A DNA stretch of 64,000 nt from Polynucleobacter sp. MWH-CaK5 (GCF_018687615.1 NZ_CP061299.1:186001-250000); one strand, 5' to 3'. Shown: positions 34,658-44,466, numbered from the stretch's first letter. The notes: a model not told the origin generated them from the letters alone. A program made the numbers and translations.

Positions 34658-35575
34658 ATGAACACCATGAGCCAAGCAATGACTGATCAAGTGAACCCCA
34701 AGGATTACCCAGGCAAAGATGCCTACGCGGTGATTGGGAATCCTATTGCTCATAGTAAGTCACCATTGATCCATGAGTTTTTTGCAAAGCAAACTCAGCA
34801 AGCCATCCATTACGGTCGAATTTTTTCAGGGCTGGATGATTTTAAAAAAACAACCCAAGAATTTTTTGAGCGCGGTGGTAAGGGTTTGAATGTCACCATT
34901 CCGTTCAAGTTACAAGCCTATGAGTTAGCTCAACATAAAACGCCGCGTGCCCAGTCTGCACAAGCGGCGAACATGTTGTGGGTTGAAAACGGTCAATTAT
35001 GGTGCGATAACTCTGATGGCGAAGGTTTGATGCGAGACTTGCGCCGCTTGTTGAAGCAGCGCTCTGGAGCTGCCTTGAATGGCATCAATGTTTTAATTTT
35101 AGGTGCTGGTGGAGCTGCGCAAGGGGTGATAGAGCCTTTGATGGGTGCTGGTGTTGCCAGCATCACCGTGTTTAATCGCACCCATGAAAAAGCTGAAGCG
35201 CTGGTCAAGCAATTCACGGGCTTGGCAGCTCAAGCCAAAGTTCATTTGAAGGCGCTGCCTTTGGTTGAGCTTAAGAGTGGCTCATATGATTTGATCATCA
35301 ATGCAACTGCAACTGGCTTGAGTAACGAGTCACCAATTGCCAAAGATGTTTTGCAAGCCATCATTCATCCTGATACTTTGGCTTATGACATGGTTTACGG
35401 TAAAGAAACCTGTTTCATGCAAGATGCCAAAGCTCTGGGCATTCAGGCAGTCGATGGCTTGGGCATGCTGGTTGAGCAAGCGGCACTTGCTTTTGAAACT
35501 TGGCGTCAAAAAGATCTAGAGAAGACTCCCTTGGATATCAATGGCGCCATTGCTGCTGTGAGAGCCAGTTATTAA
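34658..35575 (+). CDS. aroE: Shikimate dehydrogenase
   Basis: AroE reduces 3-dehydroshikimate to shikimate with NADPH, on the route to aromatic amino acids. The substrate motif GNPIAHSKSPLIH is followed by NVTIPFK with the catalytic lysine, the cofactor loop GAGGAAQGV, and NRTHEKAEAL, which is the NADPH-selecting NRT. The late GLGMLVEQAALAFE is also typical. It has 305 residues. ATG codons at 34658, 34667 and 34679 are all possible, and the first 23 residues are not conserved. mtgA follows after 4 bp. Confidence 0.96.
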   Translation: MNTMSQAMTDQVNPKDYPGKDAYAVIGNPIAHSKSPLIHEFFAKQTQQAIHYGRIFSGLDDFKKTTQEFFERGGKGLNVTIPFKLQAYELAQHKTPRAQSAQAANMLWVENGQLWCDNSDGEGLMRDLRRLLKQRSGAALNGINVLILGAGGAAQGVIEPLMGAGVASITVFNRTHEKAEALVKQFTGLAAQAKVHLKALPLVELKSGSYDLIINATATGLSNESPIAKDVLQAIIHPDTLAYDMVYGKETCFMQDAKALGIQAVDGLGMLVEQAALAFETWRQKDLEKTPLDINGAIAAVRASY

Positions 35576-35579
35576 TTCA

Positions 35580-36275
35580 ATGAAATATTTGCGTTATTTC
35601 ATCATTGTTTTTATTGCCAGTGTTATTGCTTTACAAGCTTTTTTCTTTATACAGATTCTTGCTTGGCAATGGGTCAATCCCAGTGTCACAGCATTCCAAT
35701 TAGCCGAGCGTCATCGCTTATGTGGTTGGAGCACTCCTTATATCCATTCTTGTGAAATTAAACGAGAGTGGATTGAGTTTAAAAAAATACCCAAGCATTT
35801 AAAGCGTGCGATCACCATCAGTGAAGACAGTGATTTTTACCGTCATCCTGGTTTTGAGCCGCAAGCGATGAAAGATGCTTGGGATCGAAATCAAAAAAAT
35901 AACAAACATTTAAGAGGTGGTTCAACCATCACGCAGCAACTGGCAAAAAACTTGTTCTTGTCTGGCGAGAAAAATTATGTGCGCAAAGGGCAAGAGTTCA
36001 TCATCACCGGCATGTTGGAGTTGGTTTTATCCAAAGATCGTATTTTTGAGATTTATCTCAACAGTGTTGAGTGGGGTGAAGGGGTGTTTGGTGTTGCTGC
36101 AGCTTCGCAACATTATTTTGCAGTCAAGCCTGATCAGCTCAGTGTTGAGGAGGCGGCATCATTGGCTTCCGCTTTGCCGGCGCCTAAGTGTTATGACAAG
36201 GTGAAATATTGCAGTAAAGCCAGAGTGAATTTTCCGGCAAGGATTGATTTCATTTTAGAAAGAATGAATAAGTGA
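35580..36275 (+). CDS. mtgA: Monofunctional biosynthetic peptidoglycan transglycosylase
   Basis: MtgA polymerises lipid II into glycan strands on the periplasmic side of the inner membrane. It has 231 residues. A membrane anchor covers about 7-27 and a GT51 domain follows. The catalytic glutamate is E82 in SEDSDFYRHPG. The later GGSTITQQLAKNLFL and EIYLNSVEWGEGVFGV match motifs 2 to 4 of the family. It converges on pncC across 44 bp with no clear terminator. Confidence 0.96.
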   Translation: MKYLRYFIIVFIASVIALQAFFFIQILAWQWVNPSVTAFQLAERHRLCGWSTPYIHSCEIKREWIEFKKIPKHLKRAITISEDSDFYRHPGFEPQAMKDAWDRNQKNNKHLRGGSTITQQLAKNLFLSGEKNYVRKGQEFIITGMLELVLSKDRIFEIYLNSVEWGEGVFGVAAASQHYFAVKPDQLSVEEAASLASALPAPKCYDKVKYCSKARVNFPARIDFILERMNK

Positions 36276-36319
36276 TCTGCATTGCAAATGAATGCTGCAA
36301 TATAAAAACTAGGCAGTGA

Positions 36320-36820
36320 CTAGGCAACAACTAAGCTCAGAAGTTTTCTCAAAGAAAAATCGCAAGCTTGCTGACGTATCTGCTGACGATTGCCTTCAAA
36401 GTGTTTTGTTTCGCTGACTATCTGATCATTGGCTAAAGCCCATGCAAAACAAACGGTGCCGATTGGTTTTTCTGGACTGCCACCGGTAGGACCTGCAATC
36501 CCTGTGATGGAAAGAGAAAGATCGGAGCAGCTGTTTTGTTTGGCACCAAGAGCCATGGCGCGCGCCACTTGATCGCTCACTGCACCATGCTGCTCAATCA
36601 AGTTTTGTGACACATCAATGTCTTCAGATTTGGATTGATTGCTATAAGTGACATAGCCACGCTCAAACCACTCACTGGATCCTGTCAACTCGGTGATGCT
36701 GGCGGCCACCATGCCGCCTGTGCAAGATTCAGCAGTGCTGAGATGCCAGTTATTTTTTATGAGCACCCTTGCTAAATCTTGAGTGATCTCATGAAGATCA
36801 ATGTTCTGTGGGGTATTCAA
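36320..36820 (-). CDS. pncC: CinA C-terminal family nicotinamide-nucleotide amidase
   Basis: PncC deamidates nicotinamide mononucleotide and so recycles the pyridine ring for NAD. It has the single CinA C-terminal domain: STAESCTGGMVAASITELTGSSEWFERGYVTYSN near the start and the later SITGIAGPTGGSPEKPIGTV. I chose the TTG at 36820, which overlaps the pgpA stop as TTGA after an AAGAG site, giving 166 residues. A TTG five codons upstream (36835) is the alternative. The pgpA-pncC pairing is common in proteobacteria. Confidence 0.92.
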   Translation of the reverse strand: MNTPQNIDLHEITQDLARVLIKNNWHLSTAESCTGGMVAASITELTGSSEWFERGYVTYSNQSKSEDIDVSQNLIEQHGAVSDQVARAMALGAKQNSCSDLSLSITGIAGPTGGSPEKPIGTVCFAWALANDQIVSETKHFEGNRQQIRQQACDFSLRKLLSLVVA

Positions 36821-37362
36821 AATACTCTTACCCAAATGGCAATCACCAACAGTGTGGCGATGGCTGCCGCGATGTCATCAATCATCACGCCAAAACCACG
36901 CACCACCCAAGAAGGTATTTTTTTAGGTTGATCTAAGCGTTCAACCTTGGGTTGCCATGTTTTGAAATAACGATCAATCGTTTTGATCGGGCCTGGTTTG
37001 ACCGCATCAAAAAATCGAAATAACAGAAATGCGCCTAGTTGACCCCAAATATCTGTTGGCATGATCATGAACAGAATCAACCAGAAAGCAATGAACTCAT
37101 CCCAGACAATGCCGCCGTGATCAGGCACACCTAATTCTTCGCCGACCTTGCCGCAAATCCAGATGCCGGCAATCGCACCAATGGCAATGATCCATGCAAT
37201 CGTGTGAGTCGAAAAAAGAATTTCAAATAATAAATAGAATGCCCAAGCGTAGAGAGTGCCGACTGTTCCAGGGGCTCTGAAGGAGAGGCCTGAGCCAAAC
37301 CCAAAAGCTAAAGCACGCTCCGGTCTAGACCAAATCCAAGTGCGTTGCGGTTGAATATTCAT
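36817..37362 (-). CDS. pgpA: Phosphatidylglycerophosphatase A
   Basis: PgpA dephosphorylates phosphatidylglycerophosphate to phosphatidylglycerol in the inner membrane. It has 181 residues. The conserved core contains GSGLSFRAPGTVGTL near residue 24, DHGGIVWDEFIAFW near residue 80, and the late RGFGVMIDDIAAAI. Three to four membrane segments are visible. It lies 5 bp after pyrF and ends in a 4-bp overlap with the chosen pncC start. Confidence 0.95.
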   Translation of the reverse strand: MNIQPQRTWIWSRPERALAFGFGSGLSFRAPGTVGTLYAWAFYLLFEILFSTHTIAWIIAIGAIAGIWICGKVGEELGVPDHGGIVWDEFIAFWLILFMIMPTDIWGQLGAFLLFRFFDAVKPGPIKTIDRYFKTWQPKVERLDQPKKIPSWVVRGFGVMIDDIAAAIATLLVIAIWVRVF

Positions 37363-37367
37363 TTGGT

Positions 37368-38216
37368 TTATTTAGCTTGTCGCAATGCATCGCGTGTGGC
37401 GATGGCAGCTTGTCTTGCAGCATCTGCAAAGTTTCCATCTTGACTCGCATACAGAATGGCTCTTGAAGAATTAATGATCATGCCTGTGCCAGGAGCGTTT
37501 GCGATCGTGCCTGCTTGAACCGTTGCAGGAATATCGCCACCTTGAGCACCGATGCCAGGAATGAGTAGTGGCATCTCGCCAACAATCTCACGTACTTTGG
37601 CAATTTCTTCTGGGAAGGTGGCTCCGACCACCAAACCTAATTGTCCGGTTTTATTCCACTGACTGCTGGCCAAGCGAGCCACGCGTTGGTAGAGCAACTC
37701 TTTGTCAGCTTGACCTTTTTCATTAACTTCTAAAAACTGCAAATCTGAGCCACCTGGATTGGAGGTGCGACACAAAACAATCACACCTTTGTTGGTGTAT
37801 TTCAAATAGGGTTCTACAGAATCAAAGCCCATATAGGGGTTCACTGTCACAGCATCTGCTTGATAGCGATCGAATGCTTCGATGGCATATTGCTGCGCCG
37901 TGCTGCCAATGTCGCCACGCTTGGAATCTAGGATCACTGGCACTTGTGGGTGTTGATGATGAATGTGATCAATCAGCTGTGCCAACTGATCTTCTGCACC
38001 ATGGGCTGCAAAGTAAGCGATTTGGGGTTTGAATGCGCAAACCAAATCGGCAGTGGCATCAACGATTTCTCGACAGAAAGCCAAAATAGCGCCACCTTTG
38101 CCCTTGATTGAAGCGGGAAACTGTTTTGGATCTGGGTCGAGTCCAACGCACAGCATGCTGTCTTGGCTAGACCAAGCATGGGCCAGTTGTTCGGTGAATA
38201 AAGGACGGTTTTTCAT
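37368..38216 (-). CDS. pyrF: Orotidine 5'-phosphate decarboxylase, type 2
   Basis: PyrF makes UMP from orotidine monophosphate, the last step of the de novo pathway. It has 282 residues of the longer type 2 form. LCVGLDPDPKQFP is at the N-terminus. The catalytic lysine lies in LDSKRGDIGSTAQQYA and the phosphate loop in PGIGAQGGD. It heads the pyrF-pgpA-pncC series. The 164-bp gap to corA holds the divergent promoters of both genes, but no box stands out. Confidence 0.97.
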   Translation of the reverse strand: MKNRPLFTEQLAHAWSSQDSMLCVGLDPDPKQFPASIKGKGGAILAFCREIVDATADLVCAFKPQIAYFAAHGAEDQLAQLIDHIHHQHPQVPVILDSKRGDIGSTAQQYAIEAFDRYQADAVTVNPYMGFDSVEPYLKYTNKGVIVLCRTSNPGGSDLQFLEVNEKGQADKELLYQRVARLASSQWNKTGQLGLVVGATFPEEIAKVREIVGEMPLLIPGIGAQGGDIPATVQAGTIANAPGTGMIINSSRAILYASQDGNFADAARQAAIATRDALRQAK

Positions 38217-38380
38217 GGCTATTTCATCAATCTTTCATCTAATCACATTAATATCTCATGAAAATCTCTAAAGAATTGAATGTGATGCTTTAGTTTTCTC
38301 AGACTATAGGATAAACTCCGCGAACCCCTGTGGCTAACTCCTCAACATAAATAGTTGAAAAACAAGATCGGAGCCCCGGC

Positions 38381-39346
38381 ATGATCAACCTATTCGTATT
38401 ACAAAAAGGTCGCCTAGCCCAGGAGCAGGTGGATGACCGTCAAGAACTCCTAAAGCACCATAACCCTATTTGGATTGATGTTGTTGACCCTGAAGAGGAA
38501 GAGCTTCAGTGGATCAAAGAAGCCTTTGGCGTCTCCCTGCCCGAACTAGAAGATCTAGGCGATTTAGAAGCATCCGCTCGTTATTTCGAAGCGGAAGACG
38601 GCCATTTGCACATCCGCACGGATTTCATTTTGGATGATGATGAAAACCCACGCAACGTGCGAGTCGCTTTTGTTCTGACTGACAATATTTTGTTCTCGAT
38701 TCATGAACAAGATTTACCTGTGTTCCGCTTGGTTCGCTTGCGCGCTCGTTTGCGCCCGGGCTCAGTGAGAAACGCTAAAGATGTTTTATTGGATTTGTAC
38801 TCAACAGATGCTGAGTATTCTGCGGATGCTTTGGAAGAGGTTTATGAAAACCTTGAAGAGGCAGGTAAGCGCGTGTTAACCCACGACGTGACCGACAGTG
38901 ATGCTGCTGGTGTTTTGGAAACAATTGCCAAAGAAGAAGATTTGAACGGCCGCATTCGTCGCAATGTGATGGACACGCGCCGCGCCTTGTCATTCTTGAT
39001 GCGCAGCAAGTTGTTATCTGATGAGCAACAGGAAGAAGCTCGTCAGATTTTGCGAGACATTGACTCATTAGAAAACCACACGGCTTTCTTGTTCGACAAG
39101 ATCAACTTCTTGATGGATGCCACCGTTGGTTTTATTAACATCAATCAGAATAAGATCATCAAGATCTTCTCCGTGGTATCGGTTGCTTTGATGCCGCCAA
39201 CCCTATTGGCCAGCGTTTGGGGTATGAACTTCGAACACATGCCTGAATTGCGTTCGACCATTGGCTACCCAATGGCCATCATCGTGATGTTGATTTCATC
39301 AGCCATTCCTTTGATTTACTTCCGCAAAAAAGGTTGGATGAAGTAA
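38381..39346 (+). CDS. corA: Magnesium/cobalt transporter CorA
   Basis: CorA is a pentameric inner-membrane channel for magnesium. It has 321 residues. A large cytoplasmic funnel covers about 1-255, then TM1 ends in the signature GMN at 281-283 (SVWGMNFEHMPEL), and TM2 is followed by a basic tail. A GGAG site precedes ATG at 38381. It converges on thiL across 26 bp. Confidence 0.96.
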   Translation: MINLFVLQKGRLAQEQVDDRQELLKHHNPIWIDVVDPEEEELQWIKEAFGVSLPELEDLGDLEASARYFEAEDGHLHIRTDFILDDDENPRNVRVAFVLTDNILFSIHEQDLPVFRLVRLRARLRPGSVRNAKDVLLDLYSTDAEYSADALEEVYENLEEAGKRVLTHDVTDSDAAGVLETIAKEEDLNGRIRRNVMDTRRALSFLMRSKLLSDEQQEEARQILRDIDSLENHTAFLFDKINFLMDATVGFININQNKIIKIFSVVSVALMPPTLLASVWGMNFEHMPELRSTIGYPMAIIVMLISSAIPLIYFRKKGWMK

Positions 39347-39372
39347 GTGGTTATTTAGCTTGAGTACGGCAA

Positions 39373-40407
39373 TTACTTAAAGTGATCAAAAGACTTTAAG
39401 TATTGCTCGCTCAGCGAACTCGAGAGTTCTTGATTATTACCATCGATCAGTCGGACCAATCTTTCAGTTCGCTCGGTGATCGATCCAATCTTAGTCAATG
39501 CAAGACCTAGGCGTGAAGCTAATTCTTCTATTTGCGCAGATTTTTCTTTGGCTGCCGTGAAACACAATTCATAGTCATCGCCGCCGGTCAATTGACATAA
39601 ACGTTGTAGTTCAATGGATTTACCATTGAGGATCTTCGAACCTGGCACCTGGTCAATCAAAATATCTGCGCTGACCGATGATTGACGCAAGATGTGACTT
39701 AAATCACCCAGCAATCCATCAGAAATATCAATCGCTGCATGAGCAATACCAAGCAAGCTTTGCCCGAGTTCTGTTCTGGGGGTCGGGTTGTGCATGCGCT
39801 GACTGACTTCTGCAAACTCTTCAGTAGATAAAGACCACTCTTGACGCAAAGCGCCAAGACTCAGTCTGGCATCACCCACTTCATGGGAGACCCAAATATC
39901 GTCGCCGACATGAGCTTTATTTCGGCTCAAAGATTGATCTTTCGGCACTTGACCAAAAATCGTGATGCTGATGGTGAGTGGTCCTGCGGTGGTGTCTCCA
40001 CCAATCAATTGACAATCATGTTCATTGGCCATGTCCCACAGGCCATTAGAAAAAGACTCTAGCCAGTCAACTTTGACTTCTGGCATGGCAATCGCCAGGG
40101 TAAATCCAAGGGGGCTTGCGCCCATGGCGGCAAGATCCGATAAGTTAACTGCCAAGCATTTGCGTCCAAGCAGATAGGGGTCTGCACCCACTAAGAAATG
40201 GCGGCCCTCAACCAACATATCCGTGCTGATCGCGATTTGTTGATGATTGCTGGGGTTGATCAATGCGCAATCATCGCCAATGCCCAATGCTATCCCTGAG
40301 TTTGGATGGTTGACTGAGCGCTGTTTAAAAAAGCGCTCGATCAAATCAAACTCTCCCGGCGTGCTGCTGGAGGGGGATGTGCGTGTTTGAGATTGTTCTT
40401 GACCCAT
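39373..40407 (-). CDS. thiL: Thiamine-monophosphate kinase
   Basis: ThiL phosphorylates thiamine monophosphate to the active diphosphate. It has 344 residues. The N-terminal GDDCALI, the metal motif STDMLVEGRHF, and AVNLSDLAAMGA are conserved. The later IGGDTTAG and DISDGLLGDL also match the AIR-synthetase-like fold. It is transcribed divergently from maeB. The 224-bp gap holds a CTAGAATCTAG palindrome (40501-40511) and AT-rich sequence. Confidence 0.96.
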   Translation of the reverse strand: MGQEQSQTRTSPSSSTPGEFDLIERFFKQRSVNHPNSGIALGIGDDCALINPSNHQQIAISTDMLVEGRHFLVGADPYLLGRKCLAVNLSDLAAMGASPLGFTLAIAMPEVKVDWLESFSNGLWDMANEHDCQLIGGDTTAGPLTISITIFGQVPKDQSLSRNKAHVGDDIWVSHEVGDARLSLGALRQEWSLSTEEFAEVSQRMHNPTPRTELGQSLLGIAHAAIDISDGLLGDLSHILRQSSVSADILIDQVPGSKILNGKSIELQRLCQLTGGDDYELCFTAAKEKSAQIEELASRLGLALTKIGSITERTERLVRLIDGNNQELSSSLSEQYLKSFDHFK

Positions 40408-40631
40408 GTATTCATTGTATGACCATTGCTCAAAAGGGATCTTCCCCCTACAAAATAAGGGTAGGAATCTGAGGGATTGGACGGTTTTGTCAGAACAGGA
40501 CTAGAATCTAGCTACAAATTAAAAAAGTATCAAAAATAGTAAGACATAAGACTAAGAAACAAGAGCAAGAGACAAACATTCAAAATAAAACTCAACATAC
40601 CCACTTTGTTTGGGATTGAAAGAATTATTCA

Positions 40632-42953
40632 ATGACAACAGCTGACAATAAAAAAAGTTCTAGTGATCAACAAAAAGAAGCGCTTCGCAAAGCCGCTCTT
40701 GAGTACCACGAGTTTCCAACACCGGGCAAGATTGCCGTTACACCCACCAAACAGTTGACCAATCAACGTGACTTGGCTTTGGCTTATTCCCCAGGTGTTG
40801 CAGCGGCTTGTGAAGAAATCGTTAAAGATCCTAGCAATGCGTTTCGTTACACATCCCGTGGCAACCTCGTGGGTGTGGTGACCAACGGTACAGCTGTTTT
40901 AGGTTTGGGTGATATTGGTCCTTTAGCCAGTAAGCCTGTGATGGAAGGTAAGGGCGTGCTCTTTAAGAAGTTCGCCGGCATTGATGTATTCGATATTGAA
41001 ATCAATGAAAAAGATCCTGATAAGTTAATTGAAATCATTGCCTCGATGGAGCCAACTTTTGGCGGTATCAATCTAGAGGACATCAAGGCTCCGGATTGTT
41101 TCTACATTGAGCGCAAGTTGCGTGAGCGCATGAAGATTCCAGTCTTCCATGATGACCAACACGGCACAGCGATCGTGGTGGGTGCGGCGATCATGAACGG
41201 TTTAAAAGTCGTTGGTAAAGACATTAAAAAAGTGAAGTTGGTGACTTCAGGTGCTGGTGCTGCGGCCTTGGCATGTTTGGATTTATTGGTTGACTTGGGT
41301 ATGCCCATCGAGAATATTTGGGTGACTGACTTGGCGGGCGTGGTTTACAAAGGCCGCAAAGAGTTGATGGACCCAGATAAAGATCCATTTGCGAAAGAAA
41401 CCAATCAGCGCACTTTGGCTGAAGTGATTGAAAAAGCGGACGTATTTTTAGGTTTGTCTGCAGGCGGTGTTCTAAAGCCTGAGATGGTGGCAAAGATGGC
41501 AGTAAAGCCTTTGGTTTTTGCTTTGGCCAATCCAACGCCTGAAATTTTGCCGGAAGAAGTGAAGGCTGTGCGTGATGATGCAATCATCGCAACTGGTCGC
41601 ACGGACTATCCGAATCAAGTGAATAACGTTTTGTGCTTCCCGTTTATTTTCCGTGGTGCTTTGGATGTTGGTGCAACCACCATCACCCGTGAAATGGAAA
41701 TTGCCGCCGTGACTGCGGTTGCTGAGTTGGCTCAAGTAGAGCAAAGCGATGTGGTTGCTTCTGCTTATGGCGCAAGCAATTTATCGTTTGGCCCAGAGTA
41801 TTTGATTCCAAAACCATTTGATCCTCGTTTGATCGCCATCATTGCCCCAGCGGTAGCAAAAGCTGCGATGGATTCTGGTGTGGCTACACGCCCAATCAAA
41901 GATTTCGCGGCCTACAAAGATCAGTTGCAGCAGTTCGTGTACCACTCTGGCACGATCATGAAGCCTTTGTTCTCTGTTGCCAAAAAAGTTCCAATGGGCA
42001 ATAAGCGCATTGTTTTCTCTGAAGGTGAAGATGAGCGCGTATTGAGAGCGGTTCAAGTGTTGATCGATGAGAAGATTGCCAATCCAATTTTGATTGGTCG
42101 TCCGGCAGTGATCACACGTCGCATCGAACGTTTTGGTTTGAGAATGACCCCTGGCGTTGATATTGAGATTTGTAACCCTGAGCAAGATGATCGCTATCGC
42201 GATTACTGGCAAAGCTATCACCGCATGACTGAGCGCAAAGGTGTGACAGAGTCATACGCTCGTTTAGAAGTGCGTCGTCGCAATACTTTGATTGGTTCTT
42301 TGATGGTTCAAAAAGGTGAAGCAGATGGATTGATCTGCGGCACGATTGGACAAACAGGTGCGCACTTGCACTACATCGATCAAGTGATTGGTCATGAAGC
42401 TGGTGCCAAGACTTACGGTGCCATGAATGCTTTGGTATTACCAGGTCGCCAAGTTTTCTTGGTTGATACGCACATCAATATTGATCCAAGTGCAGAGCAG
42501 TTAGCAGAGTTGACGATTTTGGCGGCTAAAGAGTTGCGTGCTTTAGGTATTGAACCAAAAGTAGCTTTGTTGTCACACTCTAATTTTGGTTCTAGTGATG
42601 CGCCATCAGCCATCAAGATGCGCGACACCTTGACGATTTTGCGTGAAAAAGCACCTGAGCTAAAAGTGGATGGTGAAATGCACGGTGATTGTGCTTTGGA
42701 TGAATCAATCCGCAAATCAATCATGCCGGAGTCGACATTGAATGGCGATGCCAATTTATTGGTCTTGCCAAACATCGATGCTGCCAATATTTCTTATAAC
42801 TTATTGAAAACTGCGGCAGGTAACGGTATTGCGATTGGCCCAATTTTGTTGGGTGCAGCAAAACCGGTGCATATTTTGACGCCATCTGCCACTCCACGCC
42901 GAATTGTGAACATGACAACCTTGGCAGTTGTAGAGGCAGCGCAGCAGAAATAA
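40632..42953 (+). CDS. maeB: NADP-dependent malic enzyme with phosphotransacetylase-like C-terminal domain
   Basis: MaeB decarboxylates malate to pyruvate and makes NADPH. It has 773 residues. The malic-enzyme half, about 1-430, has DLALAYSPGVAAACEE, GLGDIGPLASKPVMEGK, HDDQHGTAIVV and the Rossmann loop TSGAGAAALAC. The second half, about 440-770, is phosphotransacetylase-like (VFSEGEDERVLRAVQ) and acts in allosteric control in related enzymes. A hairpin terminator follows 12 bp after the stop. Confidence 0.97.
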   Translation: MTTADNKKSSSDQQKEALRKAALEYHEFPTPGKIAVTPTKQLTNQRDLALAYSPGVAAACEEIVKDPSNAFRYTSRGNLVGVVTNGTAVLGLGDIGPLASKPVMEGKGVLFKKFAGIDVFDIEINEKDPDKLIEIIASMEPTFGGINLEDIKAPDCFYIERKLRERMKIPVFHDDQHGTAIVVGAAIMNGLKVVGKDIKKVKLVTSGAGAAALACLDLLVDLGMPIENIWVTDLAGVVYKGRKELMDPDKDPFAKETNQRTLAEVIEKADVFLGLSAGGVLKPEMVAKMAVKPLVFALANPTPEILPEEVKAVRDDAIIATGRTDYPNQVNNVLCFPFIFRGALDVGATTITREMEIAAVTAVAELAQVEQSDVVASAYGASNLSFGPEYLIPKPFDPRLIAIIAPAVAKAAMDSGVATRPIKDFAAYKDQLQQFVYHSGTIMKPLFSVAKKVPMGNKRIVFSEGEDERVLRAVQVLIDEKIANPILIGRPAVITRRIERFGLRMTPGVDIEICNPEQDDRYRDYWQSYHRMTERKGVTESYARLEVRRRNTLIGSLMVQKGEADGLICGTIGQTGAHLHYIDQVIGHEAGAKTYGAMNALVLPGRQVFLVDTHINIDPSAEQLAELTILAAKELRALGIEPKVALLSHSNFGSSDAPSAIKMRDTLTILREKAPELKVDGEMHGDCALDESIRKSIMPESTLNGDANLLVLPNIDAANISYNLLKTAAGNGIAIGPILLGAAKPVHILTPSATPRRIVNMTTLAVVEAAQQK

Positions 42954-42965
42954 CTCTTAAATCAT

Positions 42966-42995
42966 ATATGTGAGCGAATGCTCACATATTTATTT
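42966..42995 (+). terminator. Terminator after maeB
   Basis: A perfect 10-bp stem, ATATGTGAGC/GCTCACATAT, has a 4-nt loop and is followed by a T-rich stretch. The stem is AT-rich, so efficiency is uncertain. Confidence 0.7.
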
Positions 42996-43079
42996 TAGTA
43001 TATAAAACAATGGCTTACTAAAAATAAGCCATTGCGTCACTTGTTTTTGGGGGTTAAAAAGGGTACTCTACTCCCCATC

Positions 43080-43622
43080 ATGACGACGAATATTTCAGAA
43101 AACAATCTTTACGGCCAGCCTGCTCTGGCCAATCTGAGCTCGTCTGTTGCTAATACACAGCCCTCAGGGCCAAAAACTGCGCCTACTTGGCGCACTGCCC
43201 TTGCCGCACGCGAAGCAGGCCCTACAGCCGCTTTACGCGCTGTACGCACCAATATTGTTCAATCGATTCGTGCATTTAGAACTGCTGACTTGATGGAAGC
43301 CGCGGAAGAACTGGGTAATCATTTCATTTATGCCAATGCAACCGAGGCCATCACCAAGTCAGAAGTCTTGGATCGAATTGCCAAGGGTTTTTATTTCCCA
43401 AGACAGCAGGCAAAAAATTTCGACAACTTATTGGATTCATTGACAACTTTGATTGACCGTTCTGGACCGCAGCCTGGTTTCGTGATCGTTCTTGAAGGTT
43501 TGCCATGTACTCATAAGTTTGACAAAGAAGCGCGTGAAACTCTTTTAGATGTTTTCAGAGACGCCGTTGAGTTCTGGGCTGATCGTCGCGTATCTTGCAG
43601 AGTTTTTTACTCGTTCGCGTGA
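43080..43622 (+). CDS. Barstar-like protein without a cognate barnase nearby
   Basis: This protein of 180 residues has a barstar (barnase inhibitor) fold in its C-terminal half. The core runs FIYANATEAITKSEVLDRIAKGFYFP, NFDNLLDSLTTL, PGFVIVLEGLP and ETLLDVFRDAVEFWADR. The N-terminal 70 residues are a poorly conserved leader. ATG at 43080 starts MTTNISENNLYGQ; a TTG 16 codons upstream is less likely. No secreted RNase lies beside it. Orphan barstars between metabolic genes are common in this bacterial group, so a role other than immunity is possible. Confidence 0.85.
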   Translation: MTTNISENNLYGQPALANLSSSVANTQPSGPKTAPTWRTALAAREAGPTAALRAVRTNIVQSIRAFRTADLMEAAEELGNHFIYANATEAITKSEVLDRIAKGFYFPRQQAKNFDNLLDSLTTLIDRSGPQPGFVIVLEGLPCTHKFDKEARETLLDVFRDAVEFWADRRVSCRVFYSFA

Positions 43623-43667
43623 TTTCAATTCAGAGTTAAATCAAACCAGATCTAATCAAATCAAATG

Positions 43668-43699
43668 AAAAAGCCGCTTAATCACTAAGCGGCTTTTTT
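43668..43699. terminator. Bidirectional terminator between the barstar gene and rsmE
   Basis: A 13-bp perfect stem with core GCCGCTTA/TAAGCGGC and a 5-nt loop is flanked by five A on the left and six T on the right. Confidence 0.92.
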
Positions 43700-43713
43700 G
43701 TATCTTAGTTTTA

Positions 43714-44466
43714 TTAAAACTGATTCCAAATCGTGTGGATTGCTGCCAAGGCCACAATGCCAGCCGTTTCAGTTCTCAGAATGCGTTGCCCCATAGATAC
43801 CGGAATGAAGCCCGCTCGTTTGGCTTGCTCTTCTTCTGACTCACTCAAACCACCTTCAGGACCAATCAACAAGGTCAGGGCTTGAGGCGTGCAACGCTTT
43901 AAAACACTGAGCATCGCTTGATCAGCGCGAGGTGACAGCATGATGCGCAAGGCTTGATCATGTGGATTAAGACTGGCCAACCACAGGGGTAAATTTTGTA
44001 CTGGTGCCAGCTGGGGAATCACTGTTCTGCCTGATTGTTCTGAGGCGGCCACCAGAATGCCTTCCCAGTGGATGCCTTTTTTGGCAGCACGTTCGCCATC
44101 GAGTCTCACCACTGAGCGCTCGGTGTGCAATGGAATCACAGAAGAAATGCCCAGTTCGACTGACTTTTCAATGAGCCAGTCCATTTTGTCGCTGCTGGCC
44201 ATGCCTTGGGCCAAGGTGATGGGGGATTTTGTCTCGGTGCGGCGATTTTCTGAAATCTCAGAAAGACGGACAACCGCGGTCTTTTTATCCATGGCCACCA
44301 AGCAAGCATTAGCCGTTAAGCCTTTGCCATCAAAGACTTGGAATGTTTCGCCTGAGTCAATTCTACGAACCCGCAAATGATGGGCTAATTTGACATCCAG
44401 GATCATTTCATCGCTGATGTCGACGCCAGGTTTTGGCCAAGGGCCAGGAAGATAAAAATGAGACAT
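43714..44466 (-). CDS. rsmE: 16S rRNA (uracil-1498-N3)-methyltransferase
   Basis: RsmE methylates U1498 in the decoding region of 16S rRNA. ATG at 44466 gives 250 residues starting MSHFYLPGPWP; the upstream open frame is not conserved. An N-terminal PUA-like domain is followed by a SPOUT-fold domain with QSGRTVIPQLAPV, LLIGPEGGLSESEE and MGQRILRTETAGI, the knotted SAM site. On the minus strand a TTATCA/TATGAT pair with 16 bp between (44473-44500) is a plausible promoter. Confidence 0.95.
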   Translation of the reverse strand: MSHFYLPGPWPKPGVDISDEMILDVKLAHHLRVRRIDSGETFQVFDGKGLTANACLVAMDKKTAVVRLSEISENRRTETKSPITLAQGMASSDKMDWLIEKSVELGISSVIPLHTERSVVRLDGERAAKKGIHWEGILVAASEQSGRTVIPQLAPVQNLPLWLASLNPHDQALRIMLSPRADQAMLSVLKRCTPQALTLLIGPEGGLSESEEEQAKRAGFIPVSMGQRILRTETAGIVALAAIHTIWNQF

